A DNA stretch of 64,000 bases from assembly GCF_964355755.1 (NCBI RefSeq), contig NC_092670.1:15623201-15687200 (forward strand), read 5' to 3'. This DNA comes from Antedon mediterranea. Its lineage: Eukaryota > Echinodermata > Crinoidea > Comatulida > Antedonidae. The notes below the pieces were generated by a model that saw nothing but the letters and a program-made list of their open reading frames with translations, did not search any database and was not told the origin of the DNA. Position numbers and translations under genes: made by a program. Shown here piece after piece: positions 1 through 13,092 of this stretch (its first letter is position 1; each line of letters opens with the position of its first letter).

Positions 1-3000
1 ACATGTCTTTCCTGCCGGAGAACGTGAATATTCCAGAGATTTGTTTGTTTTCCTTTGTTTCATCTTGTTTGGTGTTGGATGCTATTTTACAGTTCAAGTG
101 AACGAGGATAAGATTCTAAACAGGTAGGTATAATTCATTACTTACAAGCAAAGCAATGGATTTATGTGTTTAGCTTTTTTAATGTTCAATGTTCAACTAC
201 TCTACTACTATACTATCATACAGTATCCCTATCTTGGCTAATTTCTGATTTACTGAGTACTAACAGTAATTTACAGTTAACCCCTTTTCACACTGCATAA
301 AAATTGTAACAATAACATTATTATTTTGATCTTGATTTATTAAACATTTTCATACACGCACATTCTCAAAGTATAGCTGGGCGCTATTTTATAATTATTC
401 ACAGGTTCACTGGTTCACTCGGAACAGAAATTGGCCTCTCCCGAAATATCATAGGCCCCCTTTTCCGAAAAATTGCCTTCACACTATGAGAACTTTTTAT
501 CAAACAGATTAAAAGGGTACAGTATACAAATCATTATTCTCTGATAACAATAAATCATGGAGCTATAATATAGCTCCATGAATAAATCGATAGAAAAGTC
601 TAATACCCATTCATGCATGTTGTTGTCTTTAGAATCTGTGAGGTGTGTACAGTGTCTTTTGTATTGTAGTACAGATTCTATTGTATAGTACTGTACCATG
701 ACTGTACTACATCACTACACATCAAGTATTTTAACGCCCAATTGTCAAGGTTATTGCTGTTAATTATGTGGACTTATTATATAAATAATTTAAATAAGTT
801 TCGCAAACTCACTTTTACCAGCAAAATAATACATAAAAAGAACCTGTACAATTATACACAAAAAAATGATCTACAGTGGGACACCCCTATTAACTCACTC
901 ACTTCTCCCTTGCCATCTAAACGACCTTTTCGCTCCTAATAATACCGTTCATAAATATTATACTAGAACAAGAAATAACATATATATCCCTAACCATAAC
1001 ACCAATTATTTTCAACATAGCATTAGATATTCTGGACCTCTATTGTTTAACAATTTACCCCCCTCAATTTCCTGTGCTGCCAACCGCTATTCATTTAATA
1101 ATAACATAAAAAATTACCTTTTGTCTCATTACTGATCGATCTGTTTGATATGGTCGTTTTTTCCATGTTCCGTGACTTGCTATCTTTATTATTCAATTGT
1201 CATCATATTCGCTATATGCCATGCAGCTGTACTTTTTTCTGTTCTTTTTTTATTTTTTATTCCAACTTTTATCTACTGGTTTTATATATATTTTGTATTT
1301 CTTTATTGTTTAATTAATTTATTTTCTTTATTTATATATTTTTTTTTTTTTTTCTTCTCTTATTTAAATATTTTGTAAAGGCAATCCCGTCACAAGATTG
1401 TAATCTTTTTGGGATTTGCCTTCGTCCATTTTCTTGTTTTATCACTTGCCATTTTGTTTTTGTTACTTTTGTCTTTTGGACGTGAATAAATGTTCCTTGA
1501 ATTGAATTGAATTGAAATTAAGGGGACACTTTTTTTGTGAAATGAATTAGAAGTTTAGTAAAACATTAAGACTATTTAGGGAACTAGTCTGTGTTCTCGA
1601 CATGATAATCTTTTAATCTTTAGATTTATGGATGTATAGTATAAAGTATTATTTGTATTATTTGTTATAATATGGCGTGAGTGCAGACTACATTACTGTA
1701 TGTTATTAGTAGTTTAGTGCAATCTGTTGTCTTTAAAAAAAAAAGATTAGAGTTCTTCCTAAATACCAAAGCCCTCAGTAACCAAGTCCTACGAGCCTTT
1801 CCATAACCAGGCCCTCCATCACCACGCCCTACGAGCCCTTCCACCACTAGACCCTACAAGCCTGTCCATAACCAGACCCTTCCATAACCAGGAGGCCCTC
1901 CATCACCACGCCCTACGAGCCCTTCCACCACTAGGCCCTACAAGCCTGTCCATAACCAGGCCCTTCCATAACCAAGCCCTACGAGCCATTCGATAATCAG
2001 GCCCTGCCATAATCAAGCCCTTCCATAATCAAGCCCTACTGTACGAGCCATTCCATAACCAGGCCCTCCATAACCAAGCCCTACGAGCCTTTCCAAAAGC
2101 AGGTCCTTCTATAACCAAGCCCTACGTGCCCTTCCATAACTAGGCCCTTCCATAACCAAGCCCTACGAGCCCCTCCATAACCAGGCTCTTCCATAACCAA
2201 GCCCTACGAGCCCTTCCATAATCAGGCCCTTTCATAATTAGGCCCTTCCATAAGCAAGCCTTATCAATCATAACCAACCCCTACCAGTATAAAGTGTAAA
2301 TTATACCAAATAGAAGTTATTTAAGAGTTTTTTTTTTACGACAAAATCACTCCTAAAGTTTGATTTTAATGATGAAAATGCAATTAGCTATCTAAATATC
2401 ATATTATATACAATTTCCACTTTATACCAGTGGTAGGGCTTGGTTACAGTATGATTGATGGCTTGGTATTAAATGATTCATTGATAGGGCTTGGTTATAG
2501 ATGGCTTGGTGTTTAGGAGGACCAAACAGATTGACTCAATGATGACAATCTTTAAATCTTTTGATAATCATGAGATTTGTTACGTTTGTTGAGCCTGCTA
2601 GATTCTAATCATCATCTGTTGAAAACAACATGTACAGTAAATAGACATTATTAATATTGATTAATTCTGATATTGTATCATCTGTGCAATGCTTTTGTTT
2701 GTCAAGTCTCCTGAGGTTAATGTGTACTATCATACCTACTGTACATCAATAATAATGTACTTAATAGCCTGGTAGCTACCAGCTGTTGGATGTAGTCTTG
2801 TGTACACGTCCACAGGTAGCTTTCGGATGGTAAAAGAAATGGAGGTACTGTAATTAACAGAGTGACATTTTTTTGGAGACACAAGCGATGACGGTCAGCC
2901 CCCTCCTCCTGAAAGACCCTGTACACATGGGTTTGGTAGGCGTGTTTGAAAAGTTTATCTTTACCCAGGCTACAGTACTGTAGTTCTACAGTAGGTTAGC

Positions 3001-6000
3001 AAAATTCAAAAGTAAAACTAAAAACAAAACCTCAAATTTAAAATGTATTTACGAGAGTGTGCGTTTTTTTTAATGAATAAAGAATCAAAGTAAATTCACA
3101 ACCAATAAATACTATATAATGTACATACTGTAAAATGATGTTTTAATTAAGTATTCAATTATCTTAAAAATGAAAAACTTCGGCCTATTATATGCATTCG
3201 TTTTGTACTGATCGGATATTGTGATGATTAGGATTTGGGGTAGCACTAACATTTCATTTTGTTTAGCCATTTGGCGAAAGTCAAAATATTTTTTTTAGTC
3301 AAATCAGTTTATCTATAGCCAAAATGGCTAAAGTCAAATTTTTTTATTTAGCCAAATGAATCGGTTTATAGCCAAAATTTAAAATTTTTGAAATATAGTG
3401 GTAAAAATATTTTAGTCAATTTATCTATGTCAACAGGTCTATACACTGTTCCCTGAACATTTTTGTAAGGCATTGAGATAAAGAACCATGCCTAAATCAC
3501 TGTATGATTAAAAAAAATATTTTTTTTTGTATTTTTTTTACATGATCAAAACAATTCTTCAAATTGTTTTTAATCATACAGCATTTATACAGTTATCAAT
3601 TTAATAAGAAACATTTAACAGTTTTCTGAAATCCCCTGAACGCTATGTTACTTTTGTTTTTACGCTTGGCTGGTCATGGCGTACCAGGCGAAAATCGTGT
3701 CCTAGAATCACCGCCGCGCAGCGGGTTAATGTTTTTAAATTGGGTATGCTCAAGAGGTGCGAAAGTGCAGAACCGCCGGCCTAGGCCTACAAAATTATGT
3801 ACAACAACGCAACGGTATATCGTATGCTAAAAATATTGAGGAAAATTCCTAGCAAACGAACACTCGTATCGTTCTTAAAAGTAAGATAATATAGGCCAAA
3901 GCACAGAGTACACGTCTTTCCATCCCTCAAGACTGCGCCGAAGCGTTTCTGTCAGGGCGAGAAATTTCCGATTATTATTTATTTACACAAAACAACACAG
4001 AATTAAGCCGGCGACCGGCCCCGCTCAGATGCACGTGTGTGTTTAGCTAAATCCCCGTTAGACTCTACCATTTCCCGCATGTTGTTTTGTTTACACTACT
4101 GACGCACGAGGGAAGTTTATTAAGGCTAAAATATGAAACTACATTAAATTGGAAGACTCTAAAATGCATAACGCATACATTTTTGATTTCGATAAGATTA
4201 AGACGTCATTCATCGAAGATACTATAATGTTTCTTTTTAATCTGAAAAGTACACCCCTATCGAAAAAATAGACAATCCCGGTAATTAGCCGACCGTCGGC
4301 TACGTAGTCGATCGTTTGTGCAGCGCACAACACGTGATAGTTTGGGTAGACTTCATCATCCATGTGTCGTGTAACGTCTTTCTCTCTGTGCAGTCTACCT
4401 CTGCTATCCATCTTTTTGAAATAACAAAGAGACGCCTGGTACAACGAAACAAGTTTACGAAAAATCGAGCTTGAAGTAAACAACGTGATAACGAACAAAA
4501 TAAATGCTTGGAGATCGACAAATGGACGTTTTAGTTGGACTTTATGCTTTCGCCAAAATGATTATTTAATTATCTATTTTATCATATGTCATCGCCAAAA
4601 TGGCTAAAGTAGCCGTTTTATTTTTCGCCAATCTAGAAACGTTTTCGCCCATGGCGACTTGGCGATCGGCCAGTGCGAGCCTAGGATTTATTTTTGAAAA
4701 AATAAATGTTGTTCTATGGGACTGATTATATCAACCAAATACTATAACGAATGGAAACCGAGTATATTGGGCTTATGCGCAGATAAATATTTTTGTACAA
4801 TGTTTCTTCATCTACCATCCCAAAACTAGTGTTTTACATTACATTACACTCCCCACCTTGTGTCAAGATTGCATAAAATATGTTGACAATGTTTATTATT
4901 AGCAGAACCCCCTCTTAGGGATACAGTACAATACACCCCTAAAAAGGGGACACTCCCATGAAACAATATTGCATTGTTTTAACATTAACAGCCAACCCGT
5001 TTTTGCAGATTCCTTAATAGTTATCAATTATCCCTTTTTGTTATTATTTTATAGTACTTAGTTTTTTACCTCTTTCCCTTTTTTTTAAATGATTTAATAA
5101 TGTACAGTGTATCTTTAATGTTTTCACTAGAGATCAAACTGAAGAATGGAAGGGTTGGATGCAGGTGATGTTTGTGTGGTATCATTACTATCATGCGCTG
5201 GAGACGTACAATATGATCAGAATATTTATTGCTTGCTATGTTTGGATGACAGGATTTGGTAAATATGAAAATCTTTTTAACAAACATTAACTTTATTCCC
5301 CAACACGCATTGTGTGAGTTCTACTCCTTTTGTAAATTAAAATTTAATCACTAATTTGAGGAACATTGTTTGTGATTAGAAAATTGAATATTGAGAGCTA
5401 CCCACCATATAATAAAATACCATGTTATGCCTTGGTGTATAAACTCTGGAGTTTTGCTAGGTATGAAGGGGGGTTACACACACAGTGGCACATAACATTC
5501 AAAACACTGGTGTTAGTATCTAGACTACAGTAGTGTGAAAGGGATTTTTTTGTCTAGAAGCACTTGAAATTGAATACATAAGTGAGATTTTTTTGAGCAA
5601 GTAGTGTCCTGTACAGTAAGTAAGCCAGCTTTTTATTCACATGCTAAATCAATGACTTTGCCATAAGCTATGTTAAAGTTTGACGCCCTTCTCATTTAAT
5701 TGTAAAATAGCCAACCAATCTTTAAAGAAGTATTTACCTTAAATTAATACAGCTTGATATTTTTCTCAATAGGTAACTTTTCTTTCTTCTGGATTCGTCA
5801 AGACTTTTCAATATGGCGCATCTGTAAAATGATGTTTCGTTTAAACTTCCTCGTTGTTTTTGTTGCCATGGTTACCAATAACCAATACGTGCTATACTAC
5901 ATATGTGCAATGCACACGTACTGGTTCATCACCGTTTACGTGTTCATGCGTGTATTATCATCATGGAACACGCAACCGAACCTGATGGCTATTAAGTTTG

Positions 6001-6728
6001 CCGCGTATTTCATTTGTAATACAATTATTTTTGATTTGCCATACGTTGCTGATGTCGTGTTTACGCCGTTTTGGCCTATTCTATCGTTTAACAATAGTCT
6101 ACATGAGTGGAAGTTTCGTGCGAAGCTAGACCATTACGCCACATTAATTGGGATGATATCTGCTTACAATTACCCTCATTATGAACGGCTTATGAAATAT
6201 CTGGACCAGAAACATATTGACAGACGAGATCGGATAATAACGATCGGTATAAAGATCATGTCATTGGGTATTTTAGGCATTTTTTTCATGACATGGTGTT
6301 ACCATTTTATGTTTATGGAACGCCACATGTATAATCACTACCACCCATACATATCATGGTTTCCAATCCTATCATTTATTTTTGTGCGTAATTTGTTTCC
6401 CGTTTTGCGAACGCATCACATCGGCTTATTCGCATGGCTCGGAAAAATCACACTGGAAACATACATAACCCAGTTTCATATATACATGCAGTACAACGCA
6501 AAACAACTTATTGTTTTCATTGATGGATATCCGTTGATGAATTTTGTCGTTTTAAGCGCGGTGTACCTCTTCGTCTCGTTCTATTTGTTCCGATTGACAA
6601 CTGAATTTAGTGCTTTTCTTTTTCCAAAAGATATGAAAAGAGTTTTATATCATTTTATTGGTATTGTTCTAATTTTTGGCATCTATTTTTGTATCGCTTT
6701 TCTGCTTCGTGACACAGGAATATTATAA
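1..6728 (+). CDS. CASD1: CASD1-like membrane acetyltransferase, copy A (5' end outside window)
   Basis: Exons seen: 2-123 (frame starts at base 2; base 1 belongs to the preceding codon), 5131-5258 and 5773-6728, with phases that join exactly (AG|A, then G|GT). The protein matches the C-terminal multi-pass membrane domain (Cas1p/CASD1 acyltransferase family): [11 protein letters not shown] in exon 2 corresponds to the conserved EQTDEWKGWMQ of CASD1, then TGFG|NFSFFW and [13 protein letters not shown]1 is the Golgi enzyme that moves acetyl groups from acetyl-CoA to CMP-sialic acid; the membrane part is thought to handle acetyl-CoA. The last exon is one uninterrupted 318-codon exon ending LLRDTGIL. 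The 5-kb intron carries a LINE tail and a minisatellite. Whether this copy has an SGNH domain upstream of the window cannot be seen. Confidence 0.88.
866..1516 (+). mobile_element. Non-LTR retrotransposon (LINE) 3' fragment
   Basis: Bases 866-1135 encode a peptide with the pattern of a LINE reverse-transcriptase C-terminus: [18 protein letters not shown], then [17 protein letters not shown], ending in a stop. A 3' UTR follows with a stem-loop (AGGCAATCCC / GGGATTTGCCT, about 1378-1423), an AATAAA near 1486 and a terminal TTGAATTGAATTGAA tract, the usual short-repeat tail of CR1/L2-type elements. The 5' part is missing and it lies in the first visible intron of copy A. Clade is inferred. Confidence 0.75.
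1765..2290. repeat. Degenerate minisatellite (CCATAACCAAGCCCTACGAG-type unit)
   Basis: A phrase close to CCATAACCAAGCCCTACGAG recurs about a dozen times with variable spacing (roughly 30-60 bp units). Inverted pieces of the same phrase (TAGGGCTTGGTTA) occur at 2430-2505. It lies in the large intron of copy A; no coding content is seen. Confidence 0.75.
3255..4680. other. Unexplained CpG-richer island flanked by related AT-rich phrases
   Basis: Inside the AT-rich intron, 3620-4500 is visibly richer in CG dinucleotides. Both edges carry the phrase GCCAAAATGGCTAAAGT (about 3318 and 4592) plus variants such as TTTAGCCA and TTTCGCCAA. A 119-codon minus-strand open frame (4139-4498) lies inside and I do not recognise it. 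It may be an inserted element or a decayed gene fragment; no transposase, terminal repeat or target duplication was identified. Confidence 0.35.
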
Positions 6729-7106
6729 TTCTACAACATTATAAGTTTATATTCCCCACACCCCACAGCCCCTTCCCAACACCCCACATCGTCAGAATTG
6801 ATTATTTTATACGTCTAAGCAATTAGTTCGCTCCTTTTTTACGCAAAGCTGCGTTCCAATAGTTTTTCTTAACATTTATTTAATTTCAACCCAAAATAAT
6901 GACAGAAACAGATTTTTAGAAAAACCTGTCGATTTATTTTAATTCTTCTATATTTATTCGTCACTTATGCCAAGCAGCATAATACAGTATTTATTCATTG
7001 TTGCTGGGCAACTTAGAGTCTTTATTTTAATTTAAATATTTATGACCAGTGTTTTATGTATTTATGAAGTAAATCAACATCATCTTATATTATATCATGG
7101 AGTAAT

Positions 7107-7234
7107 TATTACTCCATGATTATATACAGTAGTATTATGATGTGTTCAGGGTCGTAACCACCAGTAGGCCTATTACTCCATGATTATATACAGTAGTAAT
7201 ATGATGTGTTCAGGGTCGTAACCACCAGTAGGCC
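7107..7234. repeat. 64-bp tandem duplication
   Basis: Two adjacent near-identical copies starting at 7107 and 7171 (TATTACTCCATGATTATATA ... CCACCAGTAGGCC), differing at about one base. The second copy runs into the dispersed element at 7211-7325, so the duplication includes the left edge of that element. Confidence 0.85.
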
Positions 7235-7325
7235 TATGCTTGATAAGTTTTCAACCTGGACAGAAGACAGCCTTGTGGCCTGCACACAGGGGATTGTTCC
7301 TATTTTTTGCGATCACAGTACTGCT
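7211..7325 (+). mobile_element. Short dispersed element, single-unit copy (family of 21583 and 55806)
   Basis: The order of landmarks AGGGTCGTAACCACCAGTA, TTTCAACCTG, GACAG..GCC, GATTGTTCC, TTTTTTGCGATCAC matches, with divergence, the ends and one central unit of the element at 55806-55930 (opposite strand) and the flanks of the 36-bp array at 21637-22436. No coding capacity and no clear terminal inverted repeats; its class is unknown. Confidence 0.5.
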
Positions 7326-8785
7326 TTAATTCTCTTGGCTATGGGACTTTTGTTTTAATAAAACAAAACAAAAAAGGAGAAACAAAATGAGAATATACAT
7401 TTCACTAATAAAACAGGTTGAAATGTGGCACTGATAAAAATAAAAGTGCAGTGCCAATAACATTATTATTATCAGTTAATATTAATATTTCAATGATGAT
7501 GTGATTTATTAATTATTTTAGCTAACTAGTGATGGTGAAGGAGGTGGTTTTTCTTTTGGTGTTTGTCTACTAATCTCAGGTACTGGGTCAAATTCTTTAT
7601 TTCACATTCAAGTAGAATAAGAGCTGAACTACTGTAAATAAAGAAAACGTATTTATATATAAATTGTTGCTTTGTTGATATATAGAGTAAACAAAATGCA
7701 ATTACTGCAGTAACTGCAGTAGATTGAATTTTGACATGATCCCTTATACTGTTATTTAACTTTAAATTTCTTTATATAAAACAATTATCATTATTGATTA
7801 TTGTATAATTTATAGTGAACATATGATTATAAATATTCATATATTTATTTCAATAAAAAGAGATTTATAAAATATTATAAATGTTAATTATTAATTAAAT
7901 CCTTTTATATGCACAAGCAATAATTGTTGAAAATAATTGCAATAAAATTGAAATTCATATTTGGCCTAGATTTAAATGTCATCCTCATCTCATTCATAAT
8001 TAAGACTAGATAGCAGATACTGCACAATTTCTAATATCATTTTTAAATAATATCATTCAGTAATATTTACTGATTTTTGCAGTCAGGCCAGTTTAATCAT
8101 CATGAAGAGGGAAAATAATAAACTGTATGAACTTATTATTCTAGGTATAAAAAATATGTTGAATTGCATGTTATGAAGCTTTTTATTATTATATTTATAT
8201 TTTGTTTTTTAACTAAATTTTCGTTTGTTTCGTTTCTGTATGAACAAATGTAGGACTTTTGAAAAAGAATGAGGCAATATACTGTATCTTATTATTTACA
8301 TTAACCTGAAGTCTTTCAAAATATTTGATTAAAATAGTAATTGAACATGATATCATTTTAGTTTCATTTTTCACAATAAAATTATCAATAACATTAGTAT
8401 CATTTTGGAAAATTAATAATATATAAAATTAACCTTTGATTGGTATGTTTTCTACACTGTATGTCGGATATCCATGTTTGTATGGCATCAGGTGCGAATA
8501 AAAGGTGGTTTTTATTACATATGAATAATGTATTATTATACGTAAATATACAAATATTAATTATTTAATTATAATTAATTTACATACAACCTGCTAAAGT
8601 TCAGCACGCTCCCAAAGACTGGTAGATATTTGCCTGAAAATAAATATATACAGTAGGTTTGGATGGAGTAACTACTTACTGTATGCCTACATCAGTTTGT
8701 CTGCACTGCGCCCTTTTTAAACTTACTGTAATTGATTCCTTTTGAAAAGTTTGGACATTTTTACAACGAGTTGGCAGAGCATAAA

Positions 8786-11700
8786 ATGGAAGCACATTAC
8801 CATTGGATTCAGCAATTATCTTCCACTGGAAAGCGCGATGTCCCTGTCAATTACACCAGTGTTTTTTCTACAAACAACGGACAACAAGCGAATATTTGCC
8901 AATTGGCGCTTTTTCTTATATGGGTTACCATTATTTGTTTTTGGACCTTCAGACGTTTTTTTAATTGTAAACCTTTACCAGAAATTTCTTCTTGCGACAA
9001 TAAAACTATTGAAGATGGCGCTCGGAAAACAAAAGATGATATACCTCATGGACAGTTTGAATCAAATGAAGAAATCTCCAATATAAAAGAATCCACAGAA
9101 GTAATTGAGGATAAACCAACAACACAACAAGAAGAAAGTACTAATACCGAAACAAAAAGTCCATTTTCAAAAATTAAACCACCCCCTACGTTTGATAAAT
9201 TTCTGTTTTATTGCATTGTTTTCGGTGCGTTTATGGTGTTCTTCTATCTTTGCGATTCTAAACATGTCTTTCCTGCCGGAGAACGTGAATATTCCAGAGA
9301 TTTGTTTGTTTTTCTTTGTTTCATCTTATTTGGTGTTGGATGCTATTTTACAGTTCAAGTGAACGAGGATAAGCTTCTTAACAGGTAGGTATCTTAAACA
9401 ATTGTTTACATTAGAGCAAAGCTTCTGAATCAAATGAACGTATTATATTAGTGTAGAGAGCTGCAGCCTCAATTCCCATCTGACTTATCTGCAAAGGAAG
9501 ATGAGGATGTTGAACATGTTTATTATTGTTCAATGTACGGTAATTGCTGGTTTTTATTTATAGATAAATAGAAGCATCTGAATAATTTGTAACTACTAAT
9601 CCCATCTAATGTACCGTACTGTTTACAGCAGTAAGCTAACAGAAGACTTCGTTATTTGTTCTAGACCTCCCCCGAGACCTCCCAACTCCCGATATTTGGA
9701 GTCATCTCTTTAAAAAAATGTCCTCCCGATATTCTGTGTAAACAAAAAAATATCTATTACTCTAGATAAAGAAATAAAAAGAAAATGTGTTAAACATCAA
9801 TCAAGATAAATTCATGTAGGCCTATTTTGACCTATAAATAACCTTTTAAATTTATATATTTTTAAATTTATGTAAATTTAGATATTTTTAAATTTATGTA
9901 AATTTAGATATTTTTATACTAGACCTACTGTTCAAATTATATTATAATACGGTATAATACCTGAATACTAAAAACTACATTGTTTAGGAGCAATATTTAT
10001 TGCAATTGTTTCAAATATTTTTTGAATGCCAGATTTTAATATTCAGAGAGTTAATAGTTTTTATTTCATTGACTATTTGTTGCAATCTATTATTTTGTAA
10101 TACATTAATACTTTTGGATTAAACAATATGTGAGGCTCTTGATATCGTTTGAAAATTGTCTGGTATATCATAATCCCGAGATTATTACTATTGTTTGCTT
10201 CCTGATTGCAACATCTGCATTATTTAACAATAGGCGTACAGTATAATTATTGTAAAAATTGTATTTATTGCAATCTGTTAATAATTTTAATACAGTAATC
10301 TTTTTGATTAAACAAATAATAATTACAGTAATCCTTTTCGATTGAACCATATGTCGCTTGAAAAATTGTCTGATATATAATAATCCCGAAATTTGCTAAA
10401 GTATCGTATTGTGTGTTTACTGATTACAGAATCTCTATTTTATTAGACAATACAGTTATATAATTTAAGTTATTTGTACTTCTGTTAATATTTTTAATAC
10501 AGTAATCTTTTTGGATTAAACAAATAATATTTTTCTCTTGATAATATTTGAATCTCCGATAAATATCCTGAGATTTGTTAAAGTACGTTATTTTGTATTT
10601 TGTCGTCAACTGTTTAAATTTAGTAACATTAGGCCCTACATGAACATGCGTAACAATTCAAACAACTAGAATGTCAAATTTGTTGGATAGTAGGCAGCAA
10701 AACATATATATTGATCAAACCATGGGTACACTTGAGATCAATGATATGCATAGGCCCATGTAAGCCTAATCTGATTATCGATCTAATTAATCTGTAATAG
10801 AGTTGAATAATCAGTTGACTTGAATTTTCAAACTTTTTTGTAGACTTCTACAAATTTGTAGTTTGTCGAAGTTTACACTAACAAACATTGGACAACCTTT
10901 CTTTCCAAATTCAGCGTTTTTTTCTAGTTTTTTAACTAATGTTTACTAGTGTAGACTTCTGCAATTTGCCGAAGTTTGTCAACTGGTTTATACACTATCA
11001 AACTTATTGCTATTGATCAATTGTTTTTCGAACTAATATTTGCTAGTGCTAGCAAACTTGTTTTCTGCAGTTTTTCAACTGGTTTACACTAACAAACTTT
11101 GGACAATTTTTCTTGCCAAACTAGCTAAGGGTTGCTAGTGTAAACTTGTTTGCTGATATTTGTCAACTAGTTTACACTGACAGCCTTTGGAAAACTTTTC
11201 TTGCCAAACTAAAAGTTTGCCCAAGTTTTTAAACTAAGATTTACTCCTGAGACATTTGCAAATTTACAGTATACATCTGTTTCCTTTCAACTTTCCAAAT
11301 TCAGAGTAAATTATACAATTTTGAAAATTTTGATTATTAAATTCTTCACAGTTTATATTTGATTTATCATTTTGCTATCAATTATTGAATAAGAAACATT
11401 GAATATTATAATTACACATAGTACCTATGTCCCTCTTGCATATCTATTATTGTCTCCTCAGGGATCAAACTGAAGAATGGAAAGGTTGGATGCAAGTGAT
11501 GTTTGTGTGGTATCATTACTATAATGCAAGAGAGACGTACAATATGATCAGAATTTTTGTTGCTTGCTACGTTTGGATGACAGGATTTGGTAAATATGAA
11601 GTTATTAATTTTATTACCCAACACGCATTGTGAAGTTCTACGTATATCAATATAATTTTGTGATTTGTTTTCGATTGCGAGGTTGAAGTGGAATGTTAAT

Positions 11701-13092
11701 CAAAATATTTTTGTAGTTTTAATATTACAATGTTAATCTAGATGTAGGCCTACTTACTTTATTCCGAAAAAAATGTTCAGTTTTGGGCAGTAATGGAAGT
11801 CTCATAATTAGTTACATTTGCATAAGCTATTTATTTTTATTTTTTTTATTATTAGGCAGGATAACATAATTCAGAAAAGAAAAGATCACAACATTTCTTT
11901 TTTTTCAATATGGTCCTGCAATGAAACAACTATAAAAACTAAATAGAAAAATATAACAATTAGTAAATATAGAACGTTAATAATAATACGTGGGAAATAC
12001 AATGATTGTTCAAGGGAGAAAATGGGCCCGCAAATTATTTCTAGAGGAAAAATATGTATTATTAATAACTGAACCCTACACTCTTTCACCTCCACACACT
12101 TTAAGGAGTGCTTTAATACAATATTGTTTTCCATAGGTAACTTTTCTTTCTTCTGGATTCGTCAAGACTTTTCAATATGGCGAATATGCAAAATGATGTT
12201 TCGTTTAAACTTCCTCGTCTTTTTTGTTGCCATGGTCACCAATAACCAATACGTGCTCTACTACATATGTGCAATGCACACGTACTGGTTCATAACCGTT
12301 TACGTGTTCATGCGTGTATTATCGTCATGGAACACGCAACCAAAACTTATGGCTGTTAAGTTTGCCGCGTATTTAATTTGTAATACAATTATTTTTGATT
12401 TGCCATATGTAGCTGATATCGTGTTCACGCCGTTTTGGCCTATTTTCTCGGTAGACAACAGCCTTTTCGAGTGGAAGTATCGTGCTAAGCTAGACTATTA
12501 TGCCACATTTGTGGGAATGATATATGCTTATAACTACCCTAATCACGAACGACTTATGAAATATCTTGATCAGAAGCATATTGACAGACGAGATCGGATA
12601 ATAAGGATCGGTATAAAGGTCATGTCATTGGGTATTTTAGGTATCCTTTTCGGGACATGGTACTACTATTTTATGTTTATGGATCGTAAAATATACATTT
12701 ACTATCAGCCGTACATATCATGGTTACCTATCCTATCATTTATTTTCGTGCGTAATTTGTTTCCCGTCTTTCGCACTCATCACATCGGGTTATTTACTTG
12801 GCTTGGAAAAATCACATTGGAAACATACATAACCCAGTTTCATATATACATGCAGTACAACGCAAAACAACTTATTGTTTTCATTGATGGATATCCGCTT
12901 ATGAATTTCTTTGTTTTAAGCGCGGTGTACCTCTTCGTCTCGTTCTATTTGTTCAGATTAACGACAGAATTCAGTGCTTTTCTTTTACCAAAAGATATGA
13001 AAAGAGTTTTATATCATTTTACTGGTATTTCTCTAATTTTTGGCATCTATTTTTGTATCGCTTTTCTGCTTCGTGATACAGGAATATTATAA
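8786..13092 (+). CDS. CASD1: CASD1-like membrane protein without SGNH domain, copy B
   Basis: Exons 8786-9384, 11462-11589 and 12137-13092; 1,683 coding bases, 560 residues, phases consistent. Begins MEAHYHW; a predicted lumenal stretch of about 40 residues leads to membrane segment [14 protein letters not shown], an acidic/Ser-Thr-rich loop (about residues 62-130), then [17 protein letters not shown] and [27 protein letters not shown] in exon 2, and many membrane segments in exon 3. Human CASD1 is about 797 residues; the roughly 290-residue esterase domain is absent here. The start is the ATG shared with copy C. The frame stays open upstream to 8732, so a spliced upstream exon cannot be excluded for this copy. 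The family acetylates sialic acids in the Golgi; for a membrane-only copy the activity is uncertain. Confidence 0.85.
10040..10615. repeat. Degenerate tandem repeat in intron 1 of copy B
   Basis: Three diverged units of roughly 200 bp, each with ACAGTAATCTTTTTG.ATTAAACAA followed by TTGAAAATTGTCTG.TATAT.ATAATCCCGA. The two small minus-strand open frames inside are by-products of the repeat. Confidence 0.65.
10825..11240. repeat. Degenerate ~100-bp tandem repeat, about four units
   Basis: Repeated phrases GTTTACACTAACAAACTT, TGGACAA.TTTCTTGCCAAA and TGCTAGTGTAAACTTGTTTGC alternate about four times. Units contain short internal inverted repeats (GTTTACACTA / TAGTGTAAAC), like decayed copies of a small TIR element inserted in series. 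Lies in intron 1 of copy B. Confidence 0.55.

Larger units (their letters stand above)
6729..8785. other. Spacer between CASD1-like copies A and B
   Basis: AT-rich. Holds a 64-bp direct duplication and a short dispersed element (listed separately). A block near 7565-7610 (CTCAGGTACTGGGTC) resembles sequence downstream of copy C near 17815, and 8518-8637 resembles 14408-14550 upstream of copy C, so the duplicated unit includes flanking DNA. I looked for exons of the SGNH esterase domain (a GDSR-type motif) and saw none, but exons of a few codons could be missed by eye. Confidence 0.6.

Noticed and set aside
4139-4498. 119-codon minus-strand open frame as a gene
   Set aside because: No recognisable homology, no splice partners and mixed composition; reported only as part of an unexplained island.
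5754-5772. Start codon of exon 3 frame as a stand-alone intronless gene
   Set aside because: The frame is entered by a clear splice acceptor (CTCAATAG) and continues the protein of the preceding exon in phase.
8732-8785. Upstream extension of copy B beginning at a TTG
   Set aside because: No ATG in it, and copy C has a stop in the equivalent place; the shared ATG at 8786 is preferred, though splicing from upstream remains possible.
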